From positions 24,142,135-24,206,134 of the forward strand of contig CANTUZ010000012.1 of assembly GCA_947846985.1 (NCBI GenBank): a stretch of DNA of 64,000 nt, read 5' to 3'. A model generated the notes under the pieces. The model was not told the DNA's origin. It worked only from the letters and a program-made list of their open reading frames with translations, and made no database searches. Positions within the stretch are counted from its first letter, which is position 1. Every line of letters starts with the position of its first letter. The position numbers were made by a program, and so were the translations under genes. The DNA is from Fratercula arctica (lineage: Eukaryota; Chordata; Aves; Charadriiformes; Alcidae). This document shows positions 1 through 17,700 of the stretch, one piece after another.

Positions 1-1717
1 AGTTAACAGAACTTCAAAAAAAATCAGGCTTTTATCTTCAAACTATACTTGTAGATCAGGCAAGGAGAAGCCCCGCAATTCTTGAATTCTTTTTAATCAT
101 TCTCTCACTTTGCATATTACTGATCATGAGGCTCTGGGGACTGTTCCAATGCTACATAGATTCTAAACTACTTCTTCTGAACTCTCGTCTGTAAACCAGG
201 ACTGCAGCTATGTCTTTTATACTGTTTCCAGAGTAAAACATTAAATATGCTCTCATAGATGCACAGAATGGTAAAAAATAAATTGTGACATGAAAATCTG
301 TGAACTTGTAGCATGTTCTACACTGAGCTATATGCCAGGGCAACTAATGCAACTAGGCAGGCAATCTTATTCCCACTAGTTTACTAGGGAGGGCTTTATA
401 CCAACATACTACCAATGAAGTTCCACAGTCTAGAACTATTCCTTCTTACTTTCTGATCACATCTTGAAATGTTGATTTATTCCTGTAAATTAGTTACATA
501 ATAAAATAAAAATTAATTTGATAGTCCAGGTTTGATAAGAAACACATAGGATGTAACACTCTTGTTTAAACTTGAAAGATACTGATGTCAGAACTCCCTC
601 CATAATGACCTTGTAACAGAAGATAACAAAAGCAATATCTAGTACCTGTCAGTCACCTAGACATATTTCTAAGTTTGTTAAACATAAAAGAGAACTTCAT
701 GATTCTATTAAGGGCAGTAGATGACAGGTGAAATTTCAAATGCATAGAATGTCCTTACAGCTTGGAAACTACAAAGGACATTGCCATAACATCACTTTAC
801 ATTTCACTTCAGGTCACAAGTCACTTGAAGATACATATATATCTTTAAACAAAGTGATATATTAGAATACGTTCACTGAAACAAATAATTTAAGGCCTCA
901 TAAGATTGAAAAAAACCCAAAACCCAATATATTTCTCTTTTTGCATTATTACTTTATGTTATCTCTGAAAAAAGCATCCTTTGATTTATACCACACGGCA
1001 CTTTTAGATGCATTTAGGCTTTGTCGGTGTGACACACTGCAACACACAGCAGAGTACTTTCCAAAAATATTTTTTGATGTTATCTAAAGTGAAAGCTATT
1101 TAGTGCTAAAAACCAAAAATGTCTGATGTACACCACTGGAGAACAGAGTACTTGGCAAGGTCCCACGTTGCAGCAAAAACCGGAACTGACTACCTGAAAA
1201 CACCAAGATTAGGGTGTAACATCAAATGCTACTGAGTAAGGCAAACCACACAGAACAGGTCCTGTCAATCCAGTTTCTGGGAAATGCCTTCCTTCTGATA
1301 ATATATTTGACAAGACTATGCAGTTCTTCAAAACACACACTGTTATAAATGCTTTTTCATGCATCTGAAGAATCTGTGTCTGTGCCAAAAACCACATGAT
1401 GAAAAAATGAATGATTAGAGGAACAATTATAAAAATAATGTCACAGTATACCCAGCAGGAAGGAGAATCTTCATTCCAAAGGTAACAATATGTTAAAATA
1501 AGAATGATTGCTATTTAGCAAATAACCTAAACGTTAAAGGCCTTTATACAATTAGATACGCAAACCACTGACTTAGCCTCTTTTGACTTAATAATGTGTG
1601 TTAACTGGAGCTAAGACTGGATAGCAATAGTAGACCACAGTAAGAACACCTTCATAGGCAGGTCATAGAAAATGTTACTCTTTTTTCATCCTCCTAAAGG
1701 AAGAAAATAATACTTAC
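1..1717. other. HENMT1 3' flank or intron, no exon recognised
   Basis: AT-rich sequence downstream of the last recognised HENMT1 exon. It was searched on the minus strand for the conserved C-terminal blocks without success. It is most likely intron, with remaining exons left of the window. Confidence 0.5.
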
Positions 1718-7083
<5,366 letters not shown>

Positions 7084-7859
7084 AATATTTTGCTAATGCT
7101 AAAGTAAAAAAGTTAACTCTTATTTTCTGAAGTACTTTGTAATATATCCAATTACACAGTTTGCTGTTTTCAGTGGCGTTCAATTCACAATTAAGCAGGG
7201 GTAGACTTGATCCCAGTTCTATTCAGAGAATGATAAAAACACAGGAATTAGGAAAATTAGGCACTAGCTGCTCCCTCCACACGTACTGATGCAAATAACC
7301 TTTTTATAAGCAATTATAAATCATATACAAACATAAAAAAGCAAGTCTCATAATTTGTCACTCTCCATCCAGCACACCTATATAGTGTTCACACAACTAC
7401 AACATATTTGATCTTCCTTAGCTTCTCTGCAAGTGCAGAAAAAAAAGTAACTTCTCACTCAGGTGCCTGCTTTCTTGTCTTTCGTCTATCATTTGTTTTA
7501 TCTTACAATTCAGATGCCTATTTGTATATGCATGGCTCAATACAATGTAACAACTAGCAGGAAATATCTTAACAATTACTCTGTTGTGCAAGCGTGGTTC
7601 TGCTAGGCCTTAACTTTAGATTTACTATGAGCTAAACCTTGTTATTATGCGTTTTATAAGTAATCTAACATAATTCAACATGGCATGAGAGTCATAACCA
7701 CTACTGCATTTCCAACTCTCCCACCTTTTATTAAAAGCTACATTTTAGCACACATAAATATTTAACAAGAAATATCCTCACTAAACCTAAAAATAAGCCC
7801 CTAATGAATGATGGATGAACTCCATGGGAACCACGTAAGTGAAGGGAGGTTTTCTGGAG

Positions 7860-8520
7860 CCATCCTCGCAGGCGGCAGCCACAGCCCAGGGCTCATGGGC
7901 AGGTCTAACGGGCACCAGGTGTGGGCTGAGCCTGCTGGCAACTTCACCACCCACATAGCATCTTTTATACATAAGTATAAACAAAACCAGTAAATGGGCT
8001 CGGCGTTCAGGCGAGTTACCTGCCGCCTCAGGAGCAAAGGGAACCTGCTGGAATTCCCTCACCAGTAACCGGCAGAGAAGCCAGTCCCCAGGCACCCACC
8101 TCCTCCTCCCCACACGCTCCCGGCCCTCCCCAGGCTCCGCACCAGCCAGCCCGCGGCCGCCTCAGCCCTCGCCTCCCCGGCCGGGGCCGCCTCAGCCTCG
8201 CAGCGCCAGTCCGGCCCCGGCCCTCTCTCAGGGGCTACTCCTCCCTCTCCGCGGGCCCGCGAGGGGCACGGCGGAGCGGCGGTATATTTCGACAGCCATC
8301 TCCCCACTCTCGCTAGTCGCCCGCCCCAGCCATCCCCCTGCTCTTCCCCCCGGGCTCCCCCCTCCATCTCCTCTCCCTCACGCCAACCGACCGCCTCCCC
8401 TGGCCTCGCAGCGCCGCTGCTAGAGGCGGGAAGGGCGCGTGGCGCCGCCAGAGGCGGGAACTCGAGCAGGCGGCCCGGCGTCCCCCGCCTGTGGCAGCCG
8501 TCCTCTGCGTAATTAAAAGG
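7860..8520. promoter_or_regulatory. CpG island, HENMT1 promoter
   Basis: GC- and CpG-rich block in AT-rich surroundings, densest from about 8130 to 8490, placed just upstream of the first HENMT1 coding exon. Minus-strand donor-like sites at 8020/8019 (CAG then GTAACT) and 8063/8062 (CTG then GTGAGG) could end a noncoding first exon; which is used cannot be told. Two identical GAGGCGGGAA motifs at 8423-8432 and 8451-8460 resemble E2F sites. Confidence 0.75.
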
Positions 8521-9029
8521 TGACTGGGGGGTTGTCCCTAATTTTTACACTAAACCCCCAAAATTCTAGTACTCTGCGCGCTACTTTTAGGTCCTGCGTG
8601 ACTAGGTACAGCTCCTGGTGCTACTGCAGTGGTGGTGATGTGCAGTGAAAGCTCTGCCAGGGGGAGTGAGGTGGAGACTACAAAAAATAATATCTTTTGC
8701 AGGATTTCATGAAGTATTTTCCATATTGGGGGAAGGTTAGTCTTTCAAAGAGCAGGCAGCTGTATGGATGTACTGTGAAAGTAAAAAAGGAAACATGGCT
8801 CCAAATTTCTTATTACTTTTTCAGTTCAGGAGTACATAAAGCATTTTGCTAATCACAGGGTGGGGCTGCTACATGAAAAGGGTAGGGTGAAAGAAGGAGG
8901 ATTGTGGTGGCAGTGCAAGTAAAGATTTGTTAACTAAATTAGACTACAGTTCAATGCTTTTTGTTTTCAGAAAATACTAGACATTTATATGATGATGCTT
9001 GCCTGTGATGGCTTAAACTTGAGTCTTGG
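8521..9029. other. Intergenic spacer, nothing recognised
   Basis: About 500 bases between the HENMT1 CpG island and the LTR-like element. No coding potential, repeat family or RNA gene was recognised. Confidence 0.5.
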
Positions 9030-9510
9030 TGCAGTGGGTTGACCCTGGCTGGACGCCAGGTGCCCACCAAAGCTGCTCTATCACTCCTCAGCTGGGCAGG
9101 GGAGAGAAAATATAACGAAAGGCTTGTGGGTCGAGATAAGGACAGGGAGATCCCTCAGCAGTTACCATCACTGGCAAAACAGACTTGACTTAGGGAAAAC
9201 TAATTACCCATCCAGAGTAGGGTAATGAGAAATAAACCCCAAATCTTAAAACGCCTTCCCACACTCCTCCCTTCTTTCTGGGTTTAACTTCAATCCCAAT
9301 TTCTCTACCACCTCCCTCTGAATGGCACAGGGGGATGGGAACAGGGGTTGTGGTCAGTTCATCACAGGTTTCTGCAGCTCCTTCTTCCTCAGGGGGAGGA
9401 CTCCTCACATGCTTCTCCTACTCCAGCATAGGGTCCCTCCCACAGGAGACAGTCCTCCATGAACTTCTTCAACGTGAGTCCTTCACACGGGCTGCAGTTC
9501 CTCATGAACA

Positions 9511-9730
9511 GCTCCAGTGTGGGTCCCTTCCATGGGGTGCAGTCCTTCAGGAACGGACTGCTCCAGTGTGGGTCCCCCAAGGAGTCACAAGTCCTGCCAG
9601 CAAACCTGCTCCAGCGTGGGTTCCTCTCTCCACAGGGCCACAGGTCCTGCCAAGAGCCTGCTCCAGCACAAGCTTCCAACAGGTCACAGCATCCTTCAGG
9701 CATCCACCTGCTCCAGTGTGGGGTCCTCTA
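9511..9730 (+). repeat. Degenerate ~50-bp repeat in the LTR-like element
   Basis: The core CTCCAGTGTGGGTCC or close variants recurs at about 9512, 9561, 9609, 9661 and 9711, a period of 48-52 bases. The copies have diverged, especially the 9661 copy. Confidence 0.75.
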
Positions 9731-9732
9731 CA

Positions 9733-9820
9733 GGCTGCAGGTGGATATCTGCTCTTCTGTTAACGTCCACGGGCTGCAGGTGGATATCTGCTCTTCTGTT
9801 AACCTCCATGAGCTGCAGGG
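9733..9820 (+). repeat. 39-bp tandem repeat
   Basis: GGCTGCAGGTGGATATCTGC and the following bases repeat at 9733 and 9772 almost identically. A third, decayed copy starts at about 9811. The period is 39 bases. Confidence 0.85.
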
Positions 9821-11589
9821 GACAGGCAGCCTCACCATGGTATCTCTGCTCGGGGGCCTGGAACACATCCTCCCCCTCCTTCTTCACTGTACAGAGTTGT
9901 TTCACATATTCTCACTCCTCTCTTCGGATGCAGTTCCGCAGGGTTTCCCCCCCCCCCCCACTGTCTTCTTAAATATGTTATCCCAGAGGTGCTACCACTG
10001 TTGCTAATGGTCTCAGCCTTGGCCTGCAGTAGGTCCATCTTGGAGCCAGCTGGCGTTGGTTCTATCAGACATGGGGGAAGCTTCTAGCAGCTTCTCACAG
10101 AAGCCACCCCTGTAGTCCCCCCTGCTACAAAAACTTTGCCATGCAAACAGGATACACTTTGCTAACATTTTAAGTTTTGCAGGGTTTGGCCTAGACAGAG
10201 CACATGCAGTTAGCAGCAGATTAGCTCTGTTGTTTACTCAGTAGCTAGGAAATGTATGTAAACTGCTTGCAAACTGGCAATCCAGGCATTTTTTCAGATA
10301 TTTCAAGTTACTGGAATGGTTCCATTCTGTTCAGTTTGAGCTTCTTTGTTTTTCAGATTTTGGAATATGATAGTAATTAGCTTTTCTTTATATTCAATTT
10401 GGTTTATGAATAGTAGAAATAGGGAGCTGTCTGTACAATTTTACAAATGTTTTTCTTCCATTATAACAGCTGAAGTGCTGACAACCGTGTATGCTAGGAA
10501 GGCAGCCTGAGAGTTTGGATTGCAAACAGGTTTTAAATAAGTGTTGTATTATTATCAATGTCGATTTATATAGGAAATTTATTTTAAAGTATATATAAAA
10601 CCTCATCGATTATTTTTGTAGGATATTTTCCCCGATGAGACTTAAAGACCTGCGTAATCCAATTTGGCCATGCATAGAAACTATCCTTGTATAGGGAATA
10701 ATTCCCACTAAATCCCTATGACTAGTCTAGTAAATTGATTTTTACTTTTTAATTAGGCTTTTTAGAAAAGAAAATACACTGTAATTGAAATAAGGGTATG
10801 AATACCTTGTGCAAGAAAAAAAAGATAGGTTGGAGGCTCTTTGTTTTATAACTCAGTTGCTGTTTTTGTTTGTTGAGTTATTATTTAACCTTGAACTATC
10901 ATTTACTACCTATGTCTCAATTAGACAATCTATAAACTGTGCATAATATTTTTTTTTTCACCTCAGAGAGATATTGTAGTTTATTAATAGAAGTCTTTCA
11001 CATCCACATCCTGGCTTAAAATGATATAGATTCTGGTATCCTGTAAAATTCTACTCATAATTCAGTATGACATTCTTACGAATAAAAAATGTATAGGGAA
11101 GAGCAGTAATAAAGTTATAGTATACAGTAAAAGCAAATTCACATCACACATTGTGAATTCACACAATTTCCTAATATTTTGAGACTTCACCCCAAAATGT
11201 ACCACTGCAAGTGAAACCTTCAGAATTATCAGATGTTTACTTCTCCATTATCAAACAATATAACAGAAGTATCTTTTTTGATTATTCCACATTAGGTGGT
11301 GAAATTGGATTGGAGATCCAATCTTTTGAAGATTGGCAGCATGAAAGAGATGGAGAGCGCAGTTTTAAGATGGATGATCTGCTTTGACTACAGGGTGTCT
11401 GGTCTTTTTCTTTCTAGAAAAAAGTTTTGAAAAACTCTTCTGATTATTCCCCATTACATCCAATAATTTTTTTACAGTATTGTCTTACTAAATAAATAAA
11501 TAAAAATAATACATTGGTTTAGTCTGTCTGAAGTTTTGGTTTTTTTTTTTCCTTATGCAGTGGTAGATCTACTTAACATTCTCAAGGAC

Positions 11590-11625
11590 TCATAGAATAA
11601 TTTATGTTGGAAGGGATGAGAAAGA
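11590..11625 (-). mobile_element. Possible CR1 3'-end remnant
   Basis: The short string CATAGAATAATTTATGTTGG followed by AAGGGATGAG resembles the terminal part of minus-oriented CR1 copies seen better preserved at 32962 and 34014. It is too short to be sure. Confidence 0.4.
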
Positions 11626-12005
11626 AAACTGTATGCAGCTCCTGTACTTTCCCTCTAAAGTTGCGTATAATTAAATGTGATAGCAAAATAAATCTAATGC
11701 AGCACAGCTGCCATAAGACACTAGTCCACACTGATATTTGACAGGAAAATACGTGCAGCAATACTGCTTGATCTATAATTCAAGAGCTAACAACCATTCC
11801 TCTCAAATCAGATTCGGAGGGTGTTTGGTGACTAAGTACCAGTATCTTTCTCCTCAGCTTCAACTAACAGATTAGGCCTGGTTGAGAAAATTCAGAGTTA
11901 ATCTGTGTGAATGAGAAGTGAGGCTAGGCTCTTACATACAGATCACCATACATTTTTATAATTATATATAGTTCTTTGCAGTTTGCAAGTGAAAATCAAC
12001 TCCTG

Positions 12006-12071
12006 GGGTTTTTTTTTGGTGGGTTTGTTGGTTTGGTGGGGTTTTTTTTGTTTTTTTTTGTTTTTTTTTTT
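12006..12071. repeat. T/G-rich low-complexity tract
   Basis: Runs of T broken by GG and GGG, on the plus strand. No coding or transposon signal. Confidence 0.8.
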
Positions 12072-13600
12072 GCCTTGGCTCTATTCTGTATAAAGACCAG
12101 CTGGGATGCCTGAGGGAAGAAAATCTAATTTGGAGCAAAAGGATTTACAGGTTGCAGCTATATCAAAGGTTTCAGCATCACCACCAAAGAGGGACTGCAT
12201 AAGAAGTACAAAAATGCTATCTTATATAGAGGAAAAATACTCAGGTTTGGAACACATTGACTAAGTATTTCAAGAGGAAAAGATAAACACATGAAAATAC
12301 AACTTGGTTAACATAAATAGTAACAGAAATATAGGCTATTTTGATTATGCAAGAAAAATTAAGGAAGTGCTGAAAGAGTCAAGGGTACCCTAAACAACAA
12401 CAAAACACCCTATTAAGCTTCAAAATAAGTTACTACTCTAGCTAACTGTCTCTAGAAGAAGATTACTCCACTGCTATAAGGACACTTTCTTAGAATTAAT
12501 TTTGTGATTAGTTCTTTAATTTCATATGAGATTGTTAAATGGATAATTACTGCATCAAGACTCCTGTGAAAAGTAATAAAGGTTTTGTGAACATCTTTGG
12601 AAATTAGCCAAGATGGGAAAGAAGAGGATGAAGTTATTCCTAGAAAAGGGGAGTGAAGAGCCCAGATAGCCCAACAGGCAGCTTAGAGAAACTAACTGCC
12701 AGGGCCTAGATAAGAACACTTTTCTGCTAGAGTAGGAGCTCTACGGTATGTTAAAGGGCCAGAGTAACAAAGATAAATTACTGTTTCTCAGGTTTTCAAT
12801 GTGTAATGAAGGGTGAAGATCTTATAATGTTACTTCCATCACTATTTATCTTGTTTTTAAATTCAAAATCTGAATTTAGTTTTAAATAGCACACATATAG
12901 CGGTGCTATTTCCATGGATGCTTCCATACCAACTTCTCCCTGACCTGTTTCCTGACACACTGAGCAACATGGAGCCCTTCTCTGTGCGTACAACTGAATG
13001 TGGTTTGTCCCACCATGCCCAGTTTGCAGTCACTTTTGTTATTTTTTTTGCACAGTCATTTGATGTTCAGAATCTCTTGGCCATTCCTTTAAGTCGTGAT
13101 TCAGTCTACCCTTTTGTACTTCAGGTTAAAGTGTGACACCAAAGTACATAACTATGGTGGGTTTTTTTTTTTCTTTTGCAAAAAGGCATGTAACTCAAAA
13201 CCTGTTAGAAACTTTTGAATAATGAGTTAAACGTAACCTGAAAATTCAAGTTCAGTTCATCCAGCAGATATATTTCAGGCAAAACTGTAGGGCTTTATCT
13301 TTTCCCCATTTCCTGTTAGCATTTAAACGTAGACAGCTACTTTCTTAAATCCAGCTGTTTGTTTTCAAATGCATTAACCGTATTTTGATTGTTCCACGTC
13401 CATATGTAGCATGACTGGTTTCAGAAGGAGGTATTTGGCTGGCATGTAGCAGCAGGGAATACTTATTGTTTTCTCGGTGCGTGACAAGCCTCTGGGAAGC
13501 TGCTCAGCTGCTGCCAGGCCCTAGCCGGAGGAGCGGGCCCCATAACCGGCATTGTTTCCAAGCAAGCAGGCTCCCATATCCCCTGCCCGAGCAGCCAGCC

Positions 13601-13660
13601 ATCCATCCATCCATCCATCCATCCATCCATCCATCCATCCATCCATCCATCCATCCATCC
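13601..13660. repeat. (ATCC)15 microsatellite
   Basis: Fifteen uninterrupted ATCC units, 60 bases, about 0.7 kb upstream of the PRPF38B start codon. It creates false open frames of repeating IHPS and DGWM on the two strands. Confidence 0.98.
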
Positions 13661-13869
13661 ACACACGCTCCTTCCCCCGAGGCTCCTGAGCACTCAACGA
13701 CTCTGCCCATCGTTTCCTGGCTTCCCCTCAGCGCGGAGGCAGAGCAGGCGGCCACTGCTCCCTCCCCTGCTCCTGCTGTGCCCTGGCCCTGTCACCAACG
13801 ACGAGGGCGACCCATGGGGCCAACTTCCAAGTCCGCCAAGCCGCTGGCCTAGCCAGCGTCTCACGTTAC

Positions 13870-14760
13870 AGTGCCAGCCGCTGGCCTCAGCCGGGTTCTC
13901 CCCGCCCGCAGGGCCCGCGGCCTGACCGTCGGGGCTGAGGCGAGCCTTGGGCTCACGGCAGCTGTGGGCGGCTCAGAGGCGATCTGGCGGCGGGGCGGCT
14001 GCCCAGCCCTACGAGGCTACCGACTGAGGGGAGAGGGACGGGAGGGGAGGAAAGGGGAACCGCGCGGCGGGAAGGAGCCGAGGCCCGGGAGGAAGGAGCG
14101 CCGCGGCCTCTCGCCCCCATCTCTCTCACCCCTGCCTCGCGCCGCCGCGCTCCCCCGCCAGGATTGGTCGGCGCGGGCCCCGGAAGGCCAAAGCGTCACT
14201 TCCGCGGCGTCCGCCATCTTGTCAGCAGTTGGCGGAGGCAGCGCCCGGCCGCGGCAGCCCGCGCTCTGGTGTGGCGCGGCCGCTCCTCCGCCTCGCAGGC
14301 CTCGCGCCGCCGCCCCGCTCCGGGCCCTCCGCCGCCATGGCCAACAACAGCCCCGCCGTCGGCGCCGGGAACTGCCAGGGGCAGCAGGCGGCCCAGCACC
14401 AGCCTGGCGCCGTCCCGCCGGCCCAGCAGCAGCTGCAGAGCGGAGCCCCTAAGCCGGCGGCCTCCGGCAAGCAGGGCAACGTGCTGCCGCTGTGGGGGAA
14501 CGAGAAGACCATGAACCTGAACCCCATGATCCTCACCAACATCCTCTCGTCGCCCTACTTCAAGGTGCAACTCTACGAGCTCAAGACTTACCACGAAGTG
14601 GTGGACGAGATCTACTTCAAGGTGAGCCGGCGGGCCGCGCCCCGGGCGCCGCGGGGCTGAGCTGGCGCCGGTCCCGAGCCTGCCTGTGGCGGGGGTATTG
14701 GAAGGGGGAAGGCTTTGATTGCGGCCTGCGGGTTCCCTCTCTTGCCTTCCTGCCCCTTAT
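13870..14760. promoter_or_regulatory. CpG island, PRPF38B promoter
   Basis: CpG-dense block spanning the PRPF38B start exon. Upstream of the ATG are an inverted CCAAT box (ATTGG, 14163-14167), an ETS-like CACTTCCG (14197-14204) and a reverse YY1-like CCGCCATCTTG (14211-14221). This is the usual arrangement of a housekeeping TATA-less promoter. The transcription start is probably near 14200, inferred from the motifs. Confidence 0.8.
14337..14621 (+). CDS. PRPF38B: PRPF38B exon 1
   Basis: 285 nt from the ATG to a GTGAGC donor, phase 0. Residues 1-95: a low-complexity Ala/Gln/Pro leader, then the start of the PRP38 domain with NILSSPYFKVQLYELKTYHE. Confidence 0.97.
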
Positions 14761-17700
14761 CTTCCGGTAAGGGATGGGAGCACATCTCTTTTTCTTTTTT
14801 TTTTTAATCGCTTAATTGGGGGAATCCAAGGTGCTGCCTTCTCTCCTTTGTAAAAGAAGCGCGTTTCGCGTCGGATTAGGAATTACGGAGTTGTGAGTTA
14901 GTTTTGGAGCGGGCAGCGTGAGCCAGGGCAGTGGGGATGAAATGGCCGTCTAAGGGCTGCGCTCTCGGTCGGAGAGAGCGGGGAGGGGACCCGAGCTGCA
15001 TGCCACTTCTAGAGACGAGCACTCCCCGCAGCCTGGGAGCTGCCGACACGCCGTGTCACTGCACAAAAGGTATGGTGGTGGCTGTAGGTGGTTTCAACAG
15101 GAGCTTGCATGTGGCTTTCTTCCTTAGTTAGCGGTTAGGACATCCCCCTCCACACCCAGCCAAAAAACTAGTTCATTTTAGTGCTTCTCTTGGCGTTAGA
15201 TTGGATGTGCTGGGGAGATAACCGAATTGTATCAGTGCACCCATGTCTCAGTTCTTGTTTTGTTAGCAGGATTGAATCAGTTTTGCAGCGAGGCTTCCAT
15301 CAAGCCAGTCTCCCAGGTAGAGGTATGCATAATTAATGCTCATCAACACAGCCACATTCTTTGTTCTGATAATGAGAGCAAAACTTGGATAACTCAGACT
15401 GCTGTCCTTAGTCAGCTGTACTTTGGTGGTTATTATGATATTTTTCTCGGGTGAATTGATTCCACTTGATAATGTTACTGTGTCAGTTAGTGGGTTTCAA
15501 TATACTTTGAAATATATATATAAAAAAAAAGGTAGCCTTTTTGTTCTTATTTACCCAGGGCAAGTCAAGTTACTTAGGGCACTATAATTGTTAAAAATGG
15601 CTCCACGGAAGTATTTTGAGATTTTAAACATTGTTTGCAGTTACTTATGAAGACAGTGCTACTGTTTTTCCTCTTAATGACAGCACTTCTCTGCTTGTGC
15701 TCTGTCATTTGGAGCAGACTACTTAATTCTCCTAATACTTAGAGTAACATAGATTGTTGATAAAGCTTCTCTTCAGTGAATTTACCACTTGCTGCATATG
15801 AGATTGAAATAATTCATTCTGACTATCAGAATGGAAAGCAGCAAAGTTTATTTTTGCAAGTGATGGCAAGAGCTGAAAAATTGATAAAAGAAACATATTG
15901 TCAGAAAACTTGAGAGCTTTCTGTATTTTACATGGACCCTTTCAGATGTAGTAAAAAGTATTTGATGTGATTAATCTTAGTATTCGTAGAGCTCAGCTGC
16001 AGTAGATCAAATAGTTCATTTGCTTGTTTTAGTGTTTCATTCCACAAGTGGCTTAATCTTAAATCAGGGAAGAATTTTGACATACCATTAAATATCTGCA
16101 TATTAATCCAACGGAAGAAACGTTTCTTTACTGCACTTGACAGTTATTCTGACTCAAAACTGCATGCCAAATAAAGAGAAAACTCAGACCCTTACTTACT
16201 CAGGAGTAATAGATGTGAAGGAGAAGATAACCTGATGGTTAAGGTACTCCATTGATATTCAGAAGATTTTAATTATGCTCATTTTTAAGATTACTGAAAA
16301 ATTGCTGGCTTTTTTTTTTTTTTTTTTAAAATGAGTGCAATATCCACCATGGCAGGTGTATTTTCAAGTGTATTTGTCTTTGGGAACCAAAATAAGTGGC
16401 TCATTTAAAAAATTTAAGAATGCTGGGTGCGGGATTCTCGGGAAGGATGATGCTAAGTTACACAGGCAGCTAGTGATAGGGACCATCTTTGAAGGTATGG
16501 ATTCTATCTAGGTATTTGAATTAATTCACTTATAGTTCTGGTCTCCTGTTTGAGTTTTGCATCTGTAAAGTGGATGACTTCCTCTTTCTTTATCCCTCAT
16601 CTTGGCACCATGTGCATGTCCTCAACTTCATTTAATCTGTGTATTTCCAACAAGTTAAGCACATGCAGCAGTCTTTGTAGGATCAAAACTTTAAATACTC
16701 TTTTCTGAAATTATTATTGTTTTCAGGGCTTTGGGGTTTTCTATTGATATCTGTCAAAGCCAGCACGTTTATATTGATTGTGGCCAGTAAATGTAACTGT
16801 AATTAAAAAAAAATGGAAGACTACCATTGTTATAGTGTCATACTCGATTCTTTAACTAAAAAATACTTTTCATTTCCTGTGACAGGCAAAACTGTAAATA
16901 ATTAGAAGGGTGTGCAGTATTATTTATGTAGTATTGTGAAGTTCTCCTATGATCCTAATAATACAGGAAGTCATAGTGGATTTTAAAGTCTATGGTATTG
17001 GCATTTCTCATGTTTCCTATTTGGGTAAGACAGCAACTGTGAAAAACCCAACCCTACAAAACAACCAAACAAAAACCCCAAAAACTTACAGTTCAGCAGC
17101 TTCAGCTGTTAGTATATCTCTGATTTCATGTGATTGTGTACATAATTAGTTTTGTTTCATGTATTGTTAAAGAATTCTAATTTGTGAACTACAGTACAAC
17201 TTGTCCACAAACTCTTATCCCCAATCCAGTGTAACACCATTGTATCTTTTTTCCTCTTGCTTTTACTTATTTTTTTATGTTGATGTGTTTAGGAAATATA
17301 GTTATTTATTGAGCCAGGCATTACTTCTCTGAATTTCACAGTTTCAAATGTAGCTTAGGCACTTTTATGGTTCTTAACTTGTTTATTGTCAAATTTAAGG
17401 AGTGGTGTTGGTTAACTATGTGCGCTCATCTCAAAAGATTTGAATTAGGCAAACTTTACTGGTTAGTACTTGAGAACCATTTTATCTAAGAACATCACTG
17501 CAGCCTACGAGAAAAAACACTGGCTTTTTAGATTAAGATACTACGCTTCATAGACATATTTCTTTTGTCCTAATTGTTGTAGGTGATGCTCAAATATCTA
17601 GCTAAGCTCACTGCATAAATGAAATTTATGAATATGAGACTGTAAGTTTTGACTTCTGTAACTGTCATCAGCAGGTATTACTAAACTTGTTAAGAGACAG

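Larger units (their letters stand above)
9030..10150 (+). mobile_element. Solo LTR-like element (avian endogenous retrovirus type)
   Basis: A sharply different, C/T-rich block beginning TGCAGTGGGTTGACCCTGG, a start I recognise from bird LTR repeats, and ending near 10150 in an AAAACTTTGCCATGCAAAC segment. No gag, pol or env coding sequence accompanies it, so it looks like a solo LTR. Inside are two tandem-repeat arrays (listed separately). A poly-C run lies at about 9949-9959. The exact ends and target-site duplication could not be fixed. The orientation is assumed from the TG start. Confidence 0.6.
10151..13600. other. Intergenic region, no gene recognised
   Basis: AT-rich spacer between the LTR-like element and the PRPF38B promoter region. 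It holds simple T-rich tracts and a possible CR1 remnant (listed). Short reading frames here show no family resemblance. Confidence 0.5.

Noticed and set aside
152..1397. Minus-strand frames that might be missing HENMT1 C-terminal exons
   Set aside because: None resembles the C-terminal blocks of HENMT1 or begins at a good acceptor in phase 0.
7787..8367. Minus-strand frames of about 100 residues upstream of HENMT1
   Set aside because: They lie in the promoter CpG island, do not splice in phase to the conserved first coding exon and show no resemblance to HENMT1.
9190..10038. Overlapping open frames of 70-180 residues on both strands
   Set aside because: They fall inside the LTR-like element; the apparent repeats are its tandem arrays, and no retroviral protein motif is present.
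13463..13852. Open frames with repeating IHPS or DGWM residues on both strands
   Set aside because: They are translations of the (ATCC)15 microsatellite; no conserved protein and no splice context.
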